Shown here piece after piece: positions 25,896-37,472 of a DNA stretch of 64,000 bases (the first letter of the stretch is position 1; the number at the start of each line of letters is the position of its first letter). The stretch is from NCBI GenBank assembly GCA_036435485.1, contig CM071595.1, positions 99,192,580 through 99,256,579 on the forward strand. Direction: 5' to 3'. A program made the translations under genes and the position numbers. This stretch comes from Saposhnikovia divaricata. Lineage: Eukaryota > Streptophyta > Magnoliopsida > Apiales > Apiaceae. The notes beneath the pieces are model-generated. The model was not told where the DNA came from, searched no databases, and was given only the letters and a program-made list of their open reading frames with translations.

Positions 25896-28527
25896 TTGAC
25901 ATTCGTACGGTTGGATCGTTCAAAAATATTTTTTAAAAATAGAAACAATAATCCGTGACAAAGCACTAGTTACGAGTCATATTAAAAATAGTAGTGATCT
26001 ACTAAGATCTCCTATCAAATTAATTTTTTATTTTCTTTAACTTTGGGAATATCATCATATTAGATATATATTGACATCCGTACGGTTGGATCGTCCAAAA
26101 ATATTTTTTAAAAATAGAAACAATAATCCGTGACAAAGCACTAGTTACGAGTCATATTAAAAATAGTAGTGATCTACTAAGATCTCCGATCAAATTAATT
26201 TTTTATATTCTGAAACTTTGGGAATATCATCATATTAGATATATATTGACATCCGTACGGTTGGATCATTCAAAAATATTTTTTAAAAATAGAAACAATA
26301 ATCCGTGACAAAGCACTAGTTACGAGTCATTTTAAAAATAGTAGTGATCTACTAAGATCTGAGATCAAATTAATTTTTTATTTTCTGTAACTTTAGGAAT
26401 ATCATCATATTAGATATATATTGACATCCGTAAGGTTGGATCGTTCAAAAATATTTTTTAAAAATAGAAACAATAATCCGTGACAAAGCACTAGTTACGA
26501 GTCATATTAAAAATAGTAGTGATCTACTAAGATCTCCGATCAAATTAATTTTTTATTTTCTGAAACTTTGGGAATATCATCATATTAGATATATATTGAC
26601 ATCCGTAAGGTTGGATCGTTCAAAAATATTTTTTAAAAAATAGAAACAATAATCCGTGACAAACCACTAGTTACGAGTCATTTTAAAAATAGTAATGATC
26701 TACTAAGATCTCCGATCAAATTAATTTTTTATTTTCTGAAACTTTGGGAATATCATCATATTAGATATATATTGACATCCGTAAGGTTGGATCGTTCAAA
26801 AATATTTTTTAAAAAAATAGAAACAATAATCCGTGACAAAGCACTAGTTACGAGTCATACTAAAAATAGTAATGATCTACTAAGATCTTCGATCAAATTA
26901 ATTTTTTATTTTCTGAAACTTTTGGAATATCATCATATTAGATACATATTGACATCCGTACGGTTGGATCGTTCAAAAATATTTTTTAAAAAATAGAAAC
27001 AATAATCCGTGACAAAGCACTATTTACGAGTCATTTTAAAAATAGTAGTGATCTACTAAGATATCCGATCAAATTAATTTTTTATTTTCTGAAACTTTGG
27101 GAATATCATCATATTAGATATATATTGACATCCGTAAGGTTGGATCGTTCAAAAATATTTTTTAAAAAATAGAAACAATAATCCGTGACAAAGCACTAGT
27201 TTCGAGTCATATTAAAAATAGTAGTGATCTACTAAAATCTCCGATCAAATTAATTTTTTATTTTCTGAAACTTTGGGATTATCATCATATTAGATATATA
27301 TTGACATCCGTACGGTTGGATCGTTCAAAAATATTTTTAAAAATAGAAACAATAATCCGTGACAAAGCACTAGTTTCGAGTCATATTAAAAATAGTAGTG
27401 ATCTACTAAGATCTCCATTCAAATTAATTTTTTATTTTCTGAAACTTTGGGAATATCATCATATTAGATATATATTGACATCCGTACGGTTGGATCGTTC
27501 AAAAATATTTTTTAAAAAATAGAAACAATAATCCGTGACAAAGCACTAGTTTCGAGTAATATTAAAAATAGTAGTGATCTACTAAGATCTCCGATCAAAT
27601 TAATTTTTTATTTTCTGTAACTTTGGGAATATCATCATATTAGATATATATTGACATCCGTACGGTTGGATCGTTCAAAAATATTTTTTAAAAAATAGAA
27701 ACAATAATCTGTGACAAAGCACTTGTTACGAGTCATATTAAAAATAGTAGTGATCTACTAAGATCTCCTATCAAATTAATTTTTTATTTTCTGAAACTTT
27801 GGGAATATCATCATATTAGATATATATTGACATCCGTACGGTTGGATCATTCAAAAATATTTTTAAAAAATATAAACAATAATCCGTGACAAAGCACTAG
27901 TTACGAGTCATATTAAAAATAGTAGTGATCTACTAAGATCTCCTACCAAATTAATTTTTTATTTTCTGAAACTTTGGGAATATCATCATATTAGATATAT
28001 ATTGACATCCGTACGGTTGGATCGTTCAAAAATATTTTTTAAAAAATAGAAACAATAATCCGTGACAAAGCACTAGTTACGAGTCATATTAAAAATAGTA
28101 GTGATCTACTAAGATCTCCGATCAAATTAATTTTTTATATTCTGAAACTTTGGGAATATCATCATATTAGATATATATTGACATCCGTACGGTTGGATCA
28201 TTCAAAAATATTTTTTAAAAATAGAAACAATAATCCGTGACAAAGCACTAGTTACGAGTCATTTTAAAAATAGTAGTGATCTACTAAGATCTGAGATCAA
28301 ATTAATTTTTTATTTTCTGTAACTTTAGGAATATCATCATATTAGATATATATTGACATCCGTAAGGTTGGATCGTTCAAAAATATTTTTTAAAAATAGA
28401 AACAATAATCCGTGACAAAGCACTAGTTACGAGTCATATTAAAAATAGTAGTGATCTACTAAGATCTCCGATCAAATTAATTTTTTATTTTCTGAAACTT
28501 TGGAAATATCATCATATTAGATATATA

Positions 28528-28703
28528 TTGACATCCGTAAGGTTGGATCGTTCAAAAATATTTTTTAAAAAATAGAAACAATAATCCGTGACAAACCACT
28601 AGTTTCGAGTCATATTAAAAATAGTAGTGATCTACTTATATCTCCGATCAAATTAATTTTTTATTTTCTGTAACTTTGGGAATATCATCATATTAGATAT
28701 ATA
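28528..28703. repeat. J/E hybrid monomer with visible breakpoint
   Basis: J markers run through 'ccgtaagg' and 'acaaaccactag'; E markers start at once with 'tttcgagtcatatt' and 'ctacttat'. The switch therefore lies within a few bases of ACTAGT. It is followed by F, G, H, I and a second J/E hybrid 876 bp on, so F-G-H-I-J/E has become a 5-monomer repeat. 'ctacttatatc' is private to this copy. Confidence 0.9.
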
Positions 28704-29403
28704 TTGACATTCGTACGGTTGGATCGTTCAAAAATATTTTTTAAAAATAGAAACAATAATCCGTGACAAAGCACTAGTTACGAGTCATATTAAAAATAGT
28801 AGTGATCTACTAAGATCTCCGATCAAATTAATTTTTTATTTTCTTTAACTTTGGGAATATCATCATATTAGATATATATTGACATCCGTACGGTTGGATC
28901 GTCCAAAAATATTTTTTAAAAATAGAAACAATAATCCGTGACAAAGCACTAGTTACGAGTCATATTAAAAATAGTAGTGATCTACTAAGATCTCCGATCA
29001 AATTAATTTTTTATATTCTGAAACTTTGGGAATATCATCATATTAGATATATATTGACATCCGTACGGTTGGATCATTCAAAAATATTTTTTAAAAATAG
29101 AAACAATAATCCGTGACAAAGCACTAGTTACGAGTCATTTTAAAAATAGTAGTGATCTACTAAGATCTGAGATCAAATTTATTTTTTATTTTCTGTAACT
29201 TTAGGAATATCATCATATTAGATATATATTGACATCCGTAAGGTTGGATCGTTCAAAAATATTTTTTAAAAATAGAAACAATAATCCGTGACAAAGCACT
29301 AGTTACGAGTCATATTAAAAATAGTAGTGATCTACTAAGATCTCCGATCAAATTAATTTTTTATTTTCTGAAACTTTGGAAATATCATCATATTAGATAT
29401 ATA

Positions 29404-29579
29404 TTGACATCCGTAAGGTTGGATCGTTCAAAAATATTTTTTAAAAAATAGAAACAATAATCCGTGACAAACCACTAGTTTCGAGTCATATTAAAAATAG
29501 TAGTGATCTACTTAGATCTCCGATCAAATTAATTTTTTATTTTCTGTAACTTTGGGAATATCATCATATTAGATATATA
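29404..29579. repeat. J/E hybrid monomer, second tandem copy
   Basis: Same 'acaaaccactag' to 'tttcgag' switch as at 28528 but with the standard E marker 'ctacttag'. It shows that the hybrid arose once and was then copied together with F-G-H-I. Confidence 0.9.
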
Positions 29580-30027
29580 TTGACATTCGTACGGTTGGAT
29601 CGTTCAAAAATATTTTTTAAAAATAGAAACAATAATCCGTGACAAAGCACTAGTTACGAGTCATATTAAAAATAGTAGTGATCTACTAAGATCTCCGATC
29701 AAATTAATTTTTTATTTTCTTTAACTTTGGGAATATCATCATATTAGATATATATTGACATCCGTACGGTTGGATCGTCCAAAAATATTTTTTAAAAATA
29801 GAAACAATAATCCGTGACAAAGCACTAGTTACGAGTCATATTAAAAATAGTAGTGATCTACTAAGATCTCCGATCAAATTAATTTTTTATATTCTGAAAC
29901 TTTGGGAATATCATCATATTAGATATATATTGACATCCGTACGGTTGGATCATTCAAAAATATTTTTTAAAAATAGAAACAATAATCCGTGACAAAGCAC
30001 TAGTTACGAGTCATTTTAAAAATAGTA

Positions 30028-30040
30028 GTGATCTGAGATC
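30028..30040. other. 10-bp deletion in an H monomer
   Basis: 'gtgatctactaagatctgagatc' is reduced to 'gtgatctgagatc'. The lost 10 bp are bounded by two copies of GATCT, so deletion between 5-bp direct repeats is the simplest explanation. It removes the right arm of the TAGTAG/CTACTA dyad in this monomer. No other H monomer shows it. Confidence 0.9.
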
Positions 30041-30445
30041 AAATTAATTTTTTATTTTCTGTAACTTTAGGAATATCATCATATTAGATATATATTGACA
30101 TCCGTAAGGTTGGATCGTTCAAAAATATTTTTTAAAAATAGAAACAATAATCCGTGACAAAGCACTAGTTACGAGTCATATTAAAAATAGTAGTGATCTA
30201 CTAAGATCTCCGATCAAATTAATTTTTTATTTTCTGAAACTTTGGAAATATCATCATATTAGATATATATTGACATTCGTAAGGTTGGATCGTTCAAAAA
30301 TATTTTTTAAAAAATAGAAACAATAATCCGTGACAAACCACTAGTTACGAGTCATTTTAAAAATAGTAATGATCTACTAAGATCTCCGATCAAATTAATT
30401 TTTTATTTTCTGAAACTTTGGGAATATCATCATATTAGATATATA

Positions 30446-32200
30446 TTGACATCCGTAAGGTTGGATCGTTCAAAAATATTTTTTAAAAAATAAAAACAAT
30501 AATCCGTGACAAAACACTAGTTACGAGTCATACTAAAAATAGTAATGATCTACTAAGATCTTCGATCAAATTAATTTTTTATTTTCTGAAACTTTTGGAA
30601 TATCATCATATTAGATATATATTGACATTCGTACGGTTGGATCGTTCAAAAATATTTTTTAAAAAATAGAAACAATAATCCGTGACAAAGCACTATTTAC
30701 GAGTCATTTTAAAAATAGTAGTGATCTACTAAGATCTCCGATCAAATTAATTTTTTATTTTCTGAAACTTTGGGAATATCATCATATTAGATATATATTG
30801 ACATCCGTAAGGTTGTTTCGTTCAAAAATATTTTTTAAAAAATAGAAACAATAATCCGTGACAAAGCACTAGTTTCGAGTCATATTAAAAATAGTAGTGA
30901 TCTACTAAAATCTCCGATCAAATTAATTTTTTATTTTCTGAAACTTTGGGATTATCATCATATTAGATATATATTGACATCCGTACGGTTGGATCGTTCA
31001 AAAATATTTTTTAAAAATAGAAACAATAATCCGTGACAAAGCACTAGTTTCGAGTCATATTAAAAATAGTAGTGATCTACTAAGATCTCCATTCAAATTA
31101 ATTTTTTATTTTCTGTAACTTTGGGAATATCATCATATTAGATATATATTGACATCCGTACGGTTGGATCGTTCAAAAATATTTTTTAAAAAATAGAAAC
31201 AATAATCCGTGACAAAGCACTAGTTTCGAGTCATATTAAAAACAGTAGTGATCTACTTAGATCTCCGATCAAATTAATTTTTTATTTTCTGTAACTTTGG
31301 GAATATCATCATATTAGATATATATTGACATTCGTACGGTTGGATCGTTCAAAAATATTTTTTAAAAATAGAAACAATAATCCGTGACAAAGCACTAGTT
31401 ACGAGTCATATTAAAAATAGTAGTGATCTACTAAGATCTCCGATCAAATTAATTTTTTACTTTCTTTAACTTTGGGAATATCATCATATTAGATATATAT
31501 TGACATCCGTACGGTTGGATCGTCCAAAAATATTTTTTAAAAATAGAAACAATAATCCGTGACAAAGCACTAGTTACGAGTCATATTAAAAATAGTAGTG
31601 ATCTACTAAGATCTCCGATCAAATTAATTTTTTATATTCTGAAACTTTGGGAATATCATCATATTAGATATATATTGACATCCGTACGGTTGGATCATTC
31701 AAAAATATTTTTTAAAAATAGAAACAATAATCCGTGACAAAGCACTAGTTACGAGTCATTTTAAAAATAGTAGTGATCTACTAAGATCTGAGATCAAATT
31801 AATTTTTTATTTTCTGTAACTTTAGGAATATCATCATATTAGATATATATTGACATCCGTAAGGTTGGATCGTTCAAAAATATTTTTTAAAAATAGAAAC
31901 AATAATCCGTGACAAAGCACTAGTTACGAGTCATATTAAAAATAGTAGTGATCTACTAAGATCTCCGATCAAATTAATTTTTTATTTTCTGAAACTTTGG
32001 GAATATCATCATATTAGATATATATTGACATCCGTAAGGTTGGATCGTTCAAAAATATTTTTTAAAAAATAGAAACAATAATCCGTGACAAATCACTAGT
32101 TACGAGTCATTTTAAAAATAGTAATGATCTACTAAGATCTCCGATCAAATTAATTTTTTATTTTCTAAAACTTTGGGAATATCATCATATTAGATATATA
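30446..32200. repeat. 10-monomer HOR unit A-J (1,755 bp)
   Basis: Complete A-J order. The A monomer has one base less in the A/T run (176 bp). E has 'aaacagtag' and F has 'tactttctttaac', both also found in the unit at 21333 (22129 and 22346), which suggests these two distant units share a recent ancestor. J has 'acaaatcac' and 'ctaaaac', shared with the next units. Confidence 0.88.
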
Positions 32201-33080
32201 TTGACATCCGTAAGGTTGGATCGTTCAAAAATATTTTTTAAAAAAATAGAAACAATAATCCGTGACAAAACACTAGTTACGAGTCATACTAAAAATAGTA
32301 ATGATCTACTAAGATCTTCGATCAAATTAATTTTTTATTTTCTGAAACTTTTGGAATATCATCATATTAGATATATATTGACATCCGTACGGTTGGATCG
32401 TTCAAAAATATTTTTTAAAAAATAGAAACAATAATCCGTGACAAAGCACTATTTACGAGTCATTTTAAAAATAGTAGTGATCTACTAAGATCTCCGATCA
32501 AATTAATTTTTTATTTTCTGAAACTTTGGGAATATCATCATATTAGATATATATTGACATCCGTAAGGTTGTTTCGTTCAAAAATATTTTTTAAAAAATA
32601 GAAACAATAATCCGTGACAAAGCACTAGTTTCGAGTCATATTAAAAATAGTAGTGATCTACTAAAATCTCCGATCAAATTAATTTTTTATTTTCTGAAAC
32701 TTTGGGATTATCATCATATTAGATATATATTGACATCCGTACGGTTGGATCGTTCAAAAATATTTTTTAAAAATAGAAACAATAATCCGTGACAAAGCAC
32801 TAGTTTCGAGTCATATTAAAAATAGTAGTGATCTACTAAGATCTCCATTCAAATTAATTTTTTATTTTCTGTAACTTTGGGAATATCATCATATTAGATA
32901 TATATTGACATCCGTACGGTTGGATCGTTCAAAAATATTTTTTAAAAAATAGAAACAATAATCCGTGACAAACCACTAGTTACGAGTCATTTTAAAAATA
33001 GTAATGATCTACTAAGATCTCCGATCAAATTAATTTTTTATTTTCTAAAACTTTGGGAATATCATCATATTAGATATATA
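32201..33080. repeat. Contracted HOR unit, 5 monomers A-B-C-D-E/J (880 bp)
   Basis: A, B, C and D are canonical. The fifth monomer is a hybrid and F, G, H and I are missing. The next A follows at 33081, exactly 880 bp after this one. Confidence 0.9.
32905..33080. repeat. E/J hybrid monomer (reciprocal of J/E)
   Basis: The 5' end has CCGTACGG, as in E, whereas J has CCGTAAGG. The 3' part is J: 'acaaaccactagttacg', 'gtcatttt', 'gtaatg' and 'ctaaaac'. The switch lies between the CCGTACGG palindrome and 'aaccactag', which overlaps the switch interval of the J/E hybrids. It explains the loss of F-G-H-I in this unit. Confidence 0.88.
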
Positions 33081-33960
33081 TTGACATCCGTAAGGTTGGA
33101 TCGTTCAAAAATATTTTTTAAAAAAATAAAAACAATAATCCGTGACAAAACACTAGTTACGAGTCATACTAAAAATAGTAATGATCTACTAAGATCTTCG
33201 ATCAAATTAATTTTTTATTTTCTGAAACTTTTGGAATATCATCATATTAGATATATATTGACATCCGTACGGTTGGATCGTTCAAAAATATTTTTTAAAA
33301 AATAGAAACAATAATCCGTGACAAAGCACTATTTACGAGTCATTTTAAAAATAGTATTGATCTACTAAGATCTCCGATCAAATTAATTTTTTATTTTCTG
33401 AAACTTTGGGAATATCATCATATTAGATATATATTGACATCCGTAAGGTTGTTTCGTTCAAAAATATTTTTTAAAAAATAGAAACAATAATCCGTGACAA
33501 AGCACTAGTTTCGAGTCATATTAAAAATAGTAGTGATCTACTAAAATCTCCGATCAAATTAATTTTTTATTTTCTGAAACTTTGGGATTATCATCATATT
33601 AGATATATATTGACATCCGTACGGTTGGATCGTTCAAAAATATTTTTTAAAAATAGAAACAATAATCCGTGACAAAGCACTAGTTTCGAGTCATATTAAA
33701 AATAGTAGTGATCTACTAAGATCTCCGATCAAATTAATTTTTTATTTTCTGAAACTTTGGGAATATCATCATATTAGATATATATTGACATCCGTAAGGT
33801 TGGATCGTTCAAAAATATTTTTTAAAAAATAGAAACAATAATCCGTGACAAACCACTTGTTACGAGTCATTTTAAAAATAGTAATGATCTACTAAGATCT
33901 CCAATCAAATTAATTTTTTATTTTCTGAAACTTTGGGAATATCATCATATTAGATATATA
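33081..33960. repeat. Contracted HOR unit, 5 monomers A-B-C-D/I-J (880 bp)
   Basis: Same length as the preceding unit but made by a different exchange. The fourth monomer is a D/I hybrid, followed by a J with 'accacttg' and 'ctccaatc'. E, F, G and H are missing. The B monomer carries 'gtattgatc', private within this region. Confidence 0.88.
33610..33784. repeat. D/I hybrid monomer
   Basis: The 5' part is D (CCGTACGG, five-A run, ACTAGT-tttcgag). The 3' part is I: 'ctccgatc' instead of D's 'ctccattc' and 'ctgaaac' instead of 'ctgtaac'. The switch lies between ACTAGT-tttcg and 'ctccgatc'. It is followed by J, as a true I would be. Confidence 0.85.
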
Positions 33961-35716
33961 TTGACATCCGTAAGGTTGGATCGTTCAAAAATATTTTTTA
34001 AAAAAATAAAAACAATAATCCGTGACAAAACACTAGTTACGAGTCATACTAAAAATAGTAATGATCTACTAAGATCTTCGATCAAATTAATTTTTTATTT
34101 TCTGAAACTTTTGGAATATCATCATATTAGATATATATTGACATCCGTACGGTTGGATCGTTCAAAAATATTTTTTAAAAAATAGAAACAATAATCCGTG
34201 ACAAAGCACTATTTACGAGTCATTTTAAAAATAGTAGTGATCTACTAAGATCTCCGATCAAATTAATTTTTTATTTTCTGAAACTTTGGGAATATCATCA
34301 TATTAGATATATATTGACATCCGTAAGGTTGTTTCGTTCAAAAATATTTTTTAAAAAATAGAAACAATAATCCGTGACAAAGCACTAGTTTCGAGTCATA
34401 TTAAAAATAGTAGTGATCTACTAAAATCTCCGATCAAATTAATTTTTTATTTTCTGAAACTTTGGGATTATCATCATATTAGATATATATTGACATCCGT
34501 ACGGTTGGATCGTTCAAAAATATTTTTTAAAAATAGAAACAATAATCCGTGACAAAGCACTAGTTTCGAGTCATATTAAAAATAGTAGTGATCTACTAAG
34601 ATCTCCATTCAAATTAATTTTTTATTTTCTGTAACTTTGGGAATATCATCATATTAGATATATATTGACATCCGTACGGTTGGATCGTTCAAAAATATTT
34701 TTTAAAAAATAGAAACAATAATCCGTGACAAAGCACTAGTTTCGAGTCATATTAAAAATAGTAGTGATCTACTTAGATCTCCGATCAAATTAATTTTTTA
34801 TTTTCTGTAACTTTGGGAATATCATCATATTAGATATATATTGACATTCGTACGGTTGGATCGTTCAAAAATATTTTTTAAAAATAGAAACAATAATCCG
34901 TGACAAAGCACTAGTTACGAGTCATATTAAAAATAGTAGTGATCTACTAAGATCTCCGATCAAATTAATTTTTTATTTTCTTTAACTTTGGGAATATCAT
35001 CATATTAGATATATATTGACATCCGTACGGTTGGATCGTCCAAAAATATTTTTTAAAAATAGAAACAATAATCCGTGACAAAGCACTAGTTACGAGTCAT
35101 ATTAAAAATAGTAGTGATCTACTAAGATCTCCGATCAAATTAATTTTTTATATTCTGAAACTTTGGGAATATCATCATATTAGATATATATTGACATCCG
35201 TACGGTTGGATCATTCAAAAATATTTTTTAAAAATAGAAACAATAATCCGTGACAAAGCACTAGTTACGAGTCATTTTAAAAATAGTAGTGATCTACTAA
35301 GATCTGAGATCAAATTAATTTTTTATTTTCTGTAACTTTAGGAATATCATCATATTAGATATATATTGACATCCGTAAGGTTGGATCGTTCAAAAATATT
35401 TTTTAAAAATAGAAACAATAATCCGTGACAAAGCACTAGTTACGAGTCATATTAAAAATAGTAGTGATCTACTAAGATCTCCGATCAAATTAATTTTTTA
35501 TTTTCTGAAACTTTGGGAATATCATCATATTAGATATATATTGACATCCGTAAGGTTGGATCGTTCAAAAATATTTTTTAAAAAATAGAAACAATAATCC
35601 GTGACAAATCACTAGTTACGAGTCATTTTAAAAATAGTAATGATCTACTAAGATCTCCGATCAAATTAATTTTTTATTTTCTAAAACTTTGGGAATATCA
35701 TCATATTAGATATATA
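33961..35716. repeat. 10-monomer HOR unit A-J (1,756 bp)
   Basis: Complete canonical order. J carries 'acaaatcac' and 'ctaaaac', the same private pair as the J before 32201. The unit appears near-identical to the next one. Confidence 0.92.
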
Positions 35717-37472
35717 TTGACATCCGTAAGGTTGGATCGTTCAAAAATATTTTTTAAAAAAATAGAAACAATAATCCGTGACAAAACACTAGTTACGAGT
35801 CATACTAAAAATAGTAATGATCTACTAAGATCTTCGATCAAATTAATTTTTTATTTTCTGAAACTTTTGGAATATCATCATATTAGATATATATTGACAT
35901 CCGTACGGTTGGATCGTTCAAAAATATTTTTTAAAAAATAGAAACAATAATCCGTGACAAAGCACTATTTACGAGTCATTTTAAAAATAGTAGTGATCTA
36001 CTAAGATCTCCGATCAAATTAATTTTTTATTTTCTGAAACTTTGGGAATATCATCATATTAGATATATATTGACATCCGTAAGGTTGTTTCGTTCAAAAA
36101 TATTTTTTAAAAAATAGAAACAATAATCCGTGACAAAGCACTAGTTTCGAGTCATATTAAAAATAGTAGTGATCTACTAAAATCTCCGATCAAATTAATT
36201 TTTTATTTTCTGAAACTTTGGGATTATCATCATATTAGATATATATTGACATCCGTACGGTTGGATCGTTCAAAAATATTTTTTAAAAATAGAAACAATA
36301 ATCCGTGACAAAGCACTAGTTTCGAGTCATATTAAAAATAGTAGTGATCTACTAAGATCTCCATTCAAATTAATTTTTTATTTTCTGTAACTTTGGGAAT
36401 ATCATCATATTAGATATATATTGACATCCGTACGGTTGGATCGTTCAAAAATATTTTTTAAAAAATAGAAACAATAATCCGTGACAAAGCACTAGTTTCG
36501 AGTCATATTAAAAATAGTAGTGATCTACTTAGATCTCCGATCAAATTAATTTTTTATTTTCTGTAACTTTGGGAATATCATCATATTAGATATATATTGA
36601 CATTCGTACGGTTGGATCGTTCAAAAATATTTTTTAAAAATAGAAACAATAATCCGTGACAAAGCACTAGTTACGAGTCATATTAAAAATAGTAGTGATC
36701 TACTAAGATCTCCGATCAAATTAATTTTTTATTTTCTTTAACTTTGGGAATATCATCATATTAGATATATATTGACATCCGTACGGTTGGATCGTCCAAA
36801 AATATTTTTTAAAAATAGAAACAATAATCCGTGACAAAGCACTAGTTACGAGTCATATTAAAAATAGTAGTGATCTACTAAGATCTCCGATCAAATTAAT
36901 TTTTTATATTCTGAAACTTTGGGAATATCATCATATTAGATATATATTGACATCCGTACGGTTGGATCATTCAAAAATATTTTTTAAAAATAGAAACAAT
37001 AATTCGTGACAAAGCACTAGTTACGAGTCATTTTAAAAATAGTAGTGATCTACTAAGATCTGAGATCAAATTAATTTTTTATTTTCTGTAACTTTAGGAA
37101 TATCATCATATTAGATATATATTGACATCCGTAAGGTTGGATCGTTCAAAAATATTTTTTAAAAATAGAAACAATAATCCGTGACAAAGCACTAGTTACG
37201 AGTCTTATTAAAAATAGTAGTGATCTACTAAGATCTCCGATCAAATTAATTTTTTATTTTCTGAAACTTTGGGAATATCATCATATTAGATATATATTGA
37301 CATCCGTAAGGTTGGATCGTTCAAAAATATTTTTTAAAAAATAGAAACAATAATCCGTGACAAACCACTAGTTACGAGTCATTTTAAAAATAGTAATGAT
37401 CTACTAAGATCTCCGATCAAATTAATTTTTTATTTTCTGAAACTTTGGGAATATCATCATATTAGATATATA
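35717..37472. repeat. 10-monomer HOR unit A-J (1,756 bp)
   Basis: Complete canonical order. Private changes are 'aattcgtgac' (about 37003) in H and 'gagtcttatt' (about 37202) in I. Confidence 0.92.

Larger units (their letters stand above)
23089..26771. repeat. Rearranged HOR unit, 21 monomers (3,683 bp)
   Basis: Reads A-B-C-D-E-F-G-H-I, then D-E-F-G-H-I, then a J/E hybrid followed by F-G-H-I-J. So two extra partial units are inserted: a 6-monomer D-I block from about 24668 and a 5-monomer block that starts with the hybrid at 25720. Individual monomers keep their class markers. This is the pattern left by successive unequal crossovers between units. Confidence 0.85.
26772..30445. repeat. Rearranged HOR unit, 21 monomers (~3,674 bp)
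   Basis: Reads A-B-C'-D', four non-canonical monomers ('gagtaatatt'; 'cacttgtt/cctatc'; 'aatataaac/cctacc'; G-like 'tatattctg'), H-I, then J/E-F-G-H-I twice, then J. C' lacks the 'ggttgtttcg' change and B has 'aagatatccg'; A ends with 'gatacatattg'. These three rare variants are shared with the unit at 37473. The last H carries a 10-bp deletion at 30031. Confidence 0.85.
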
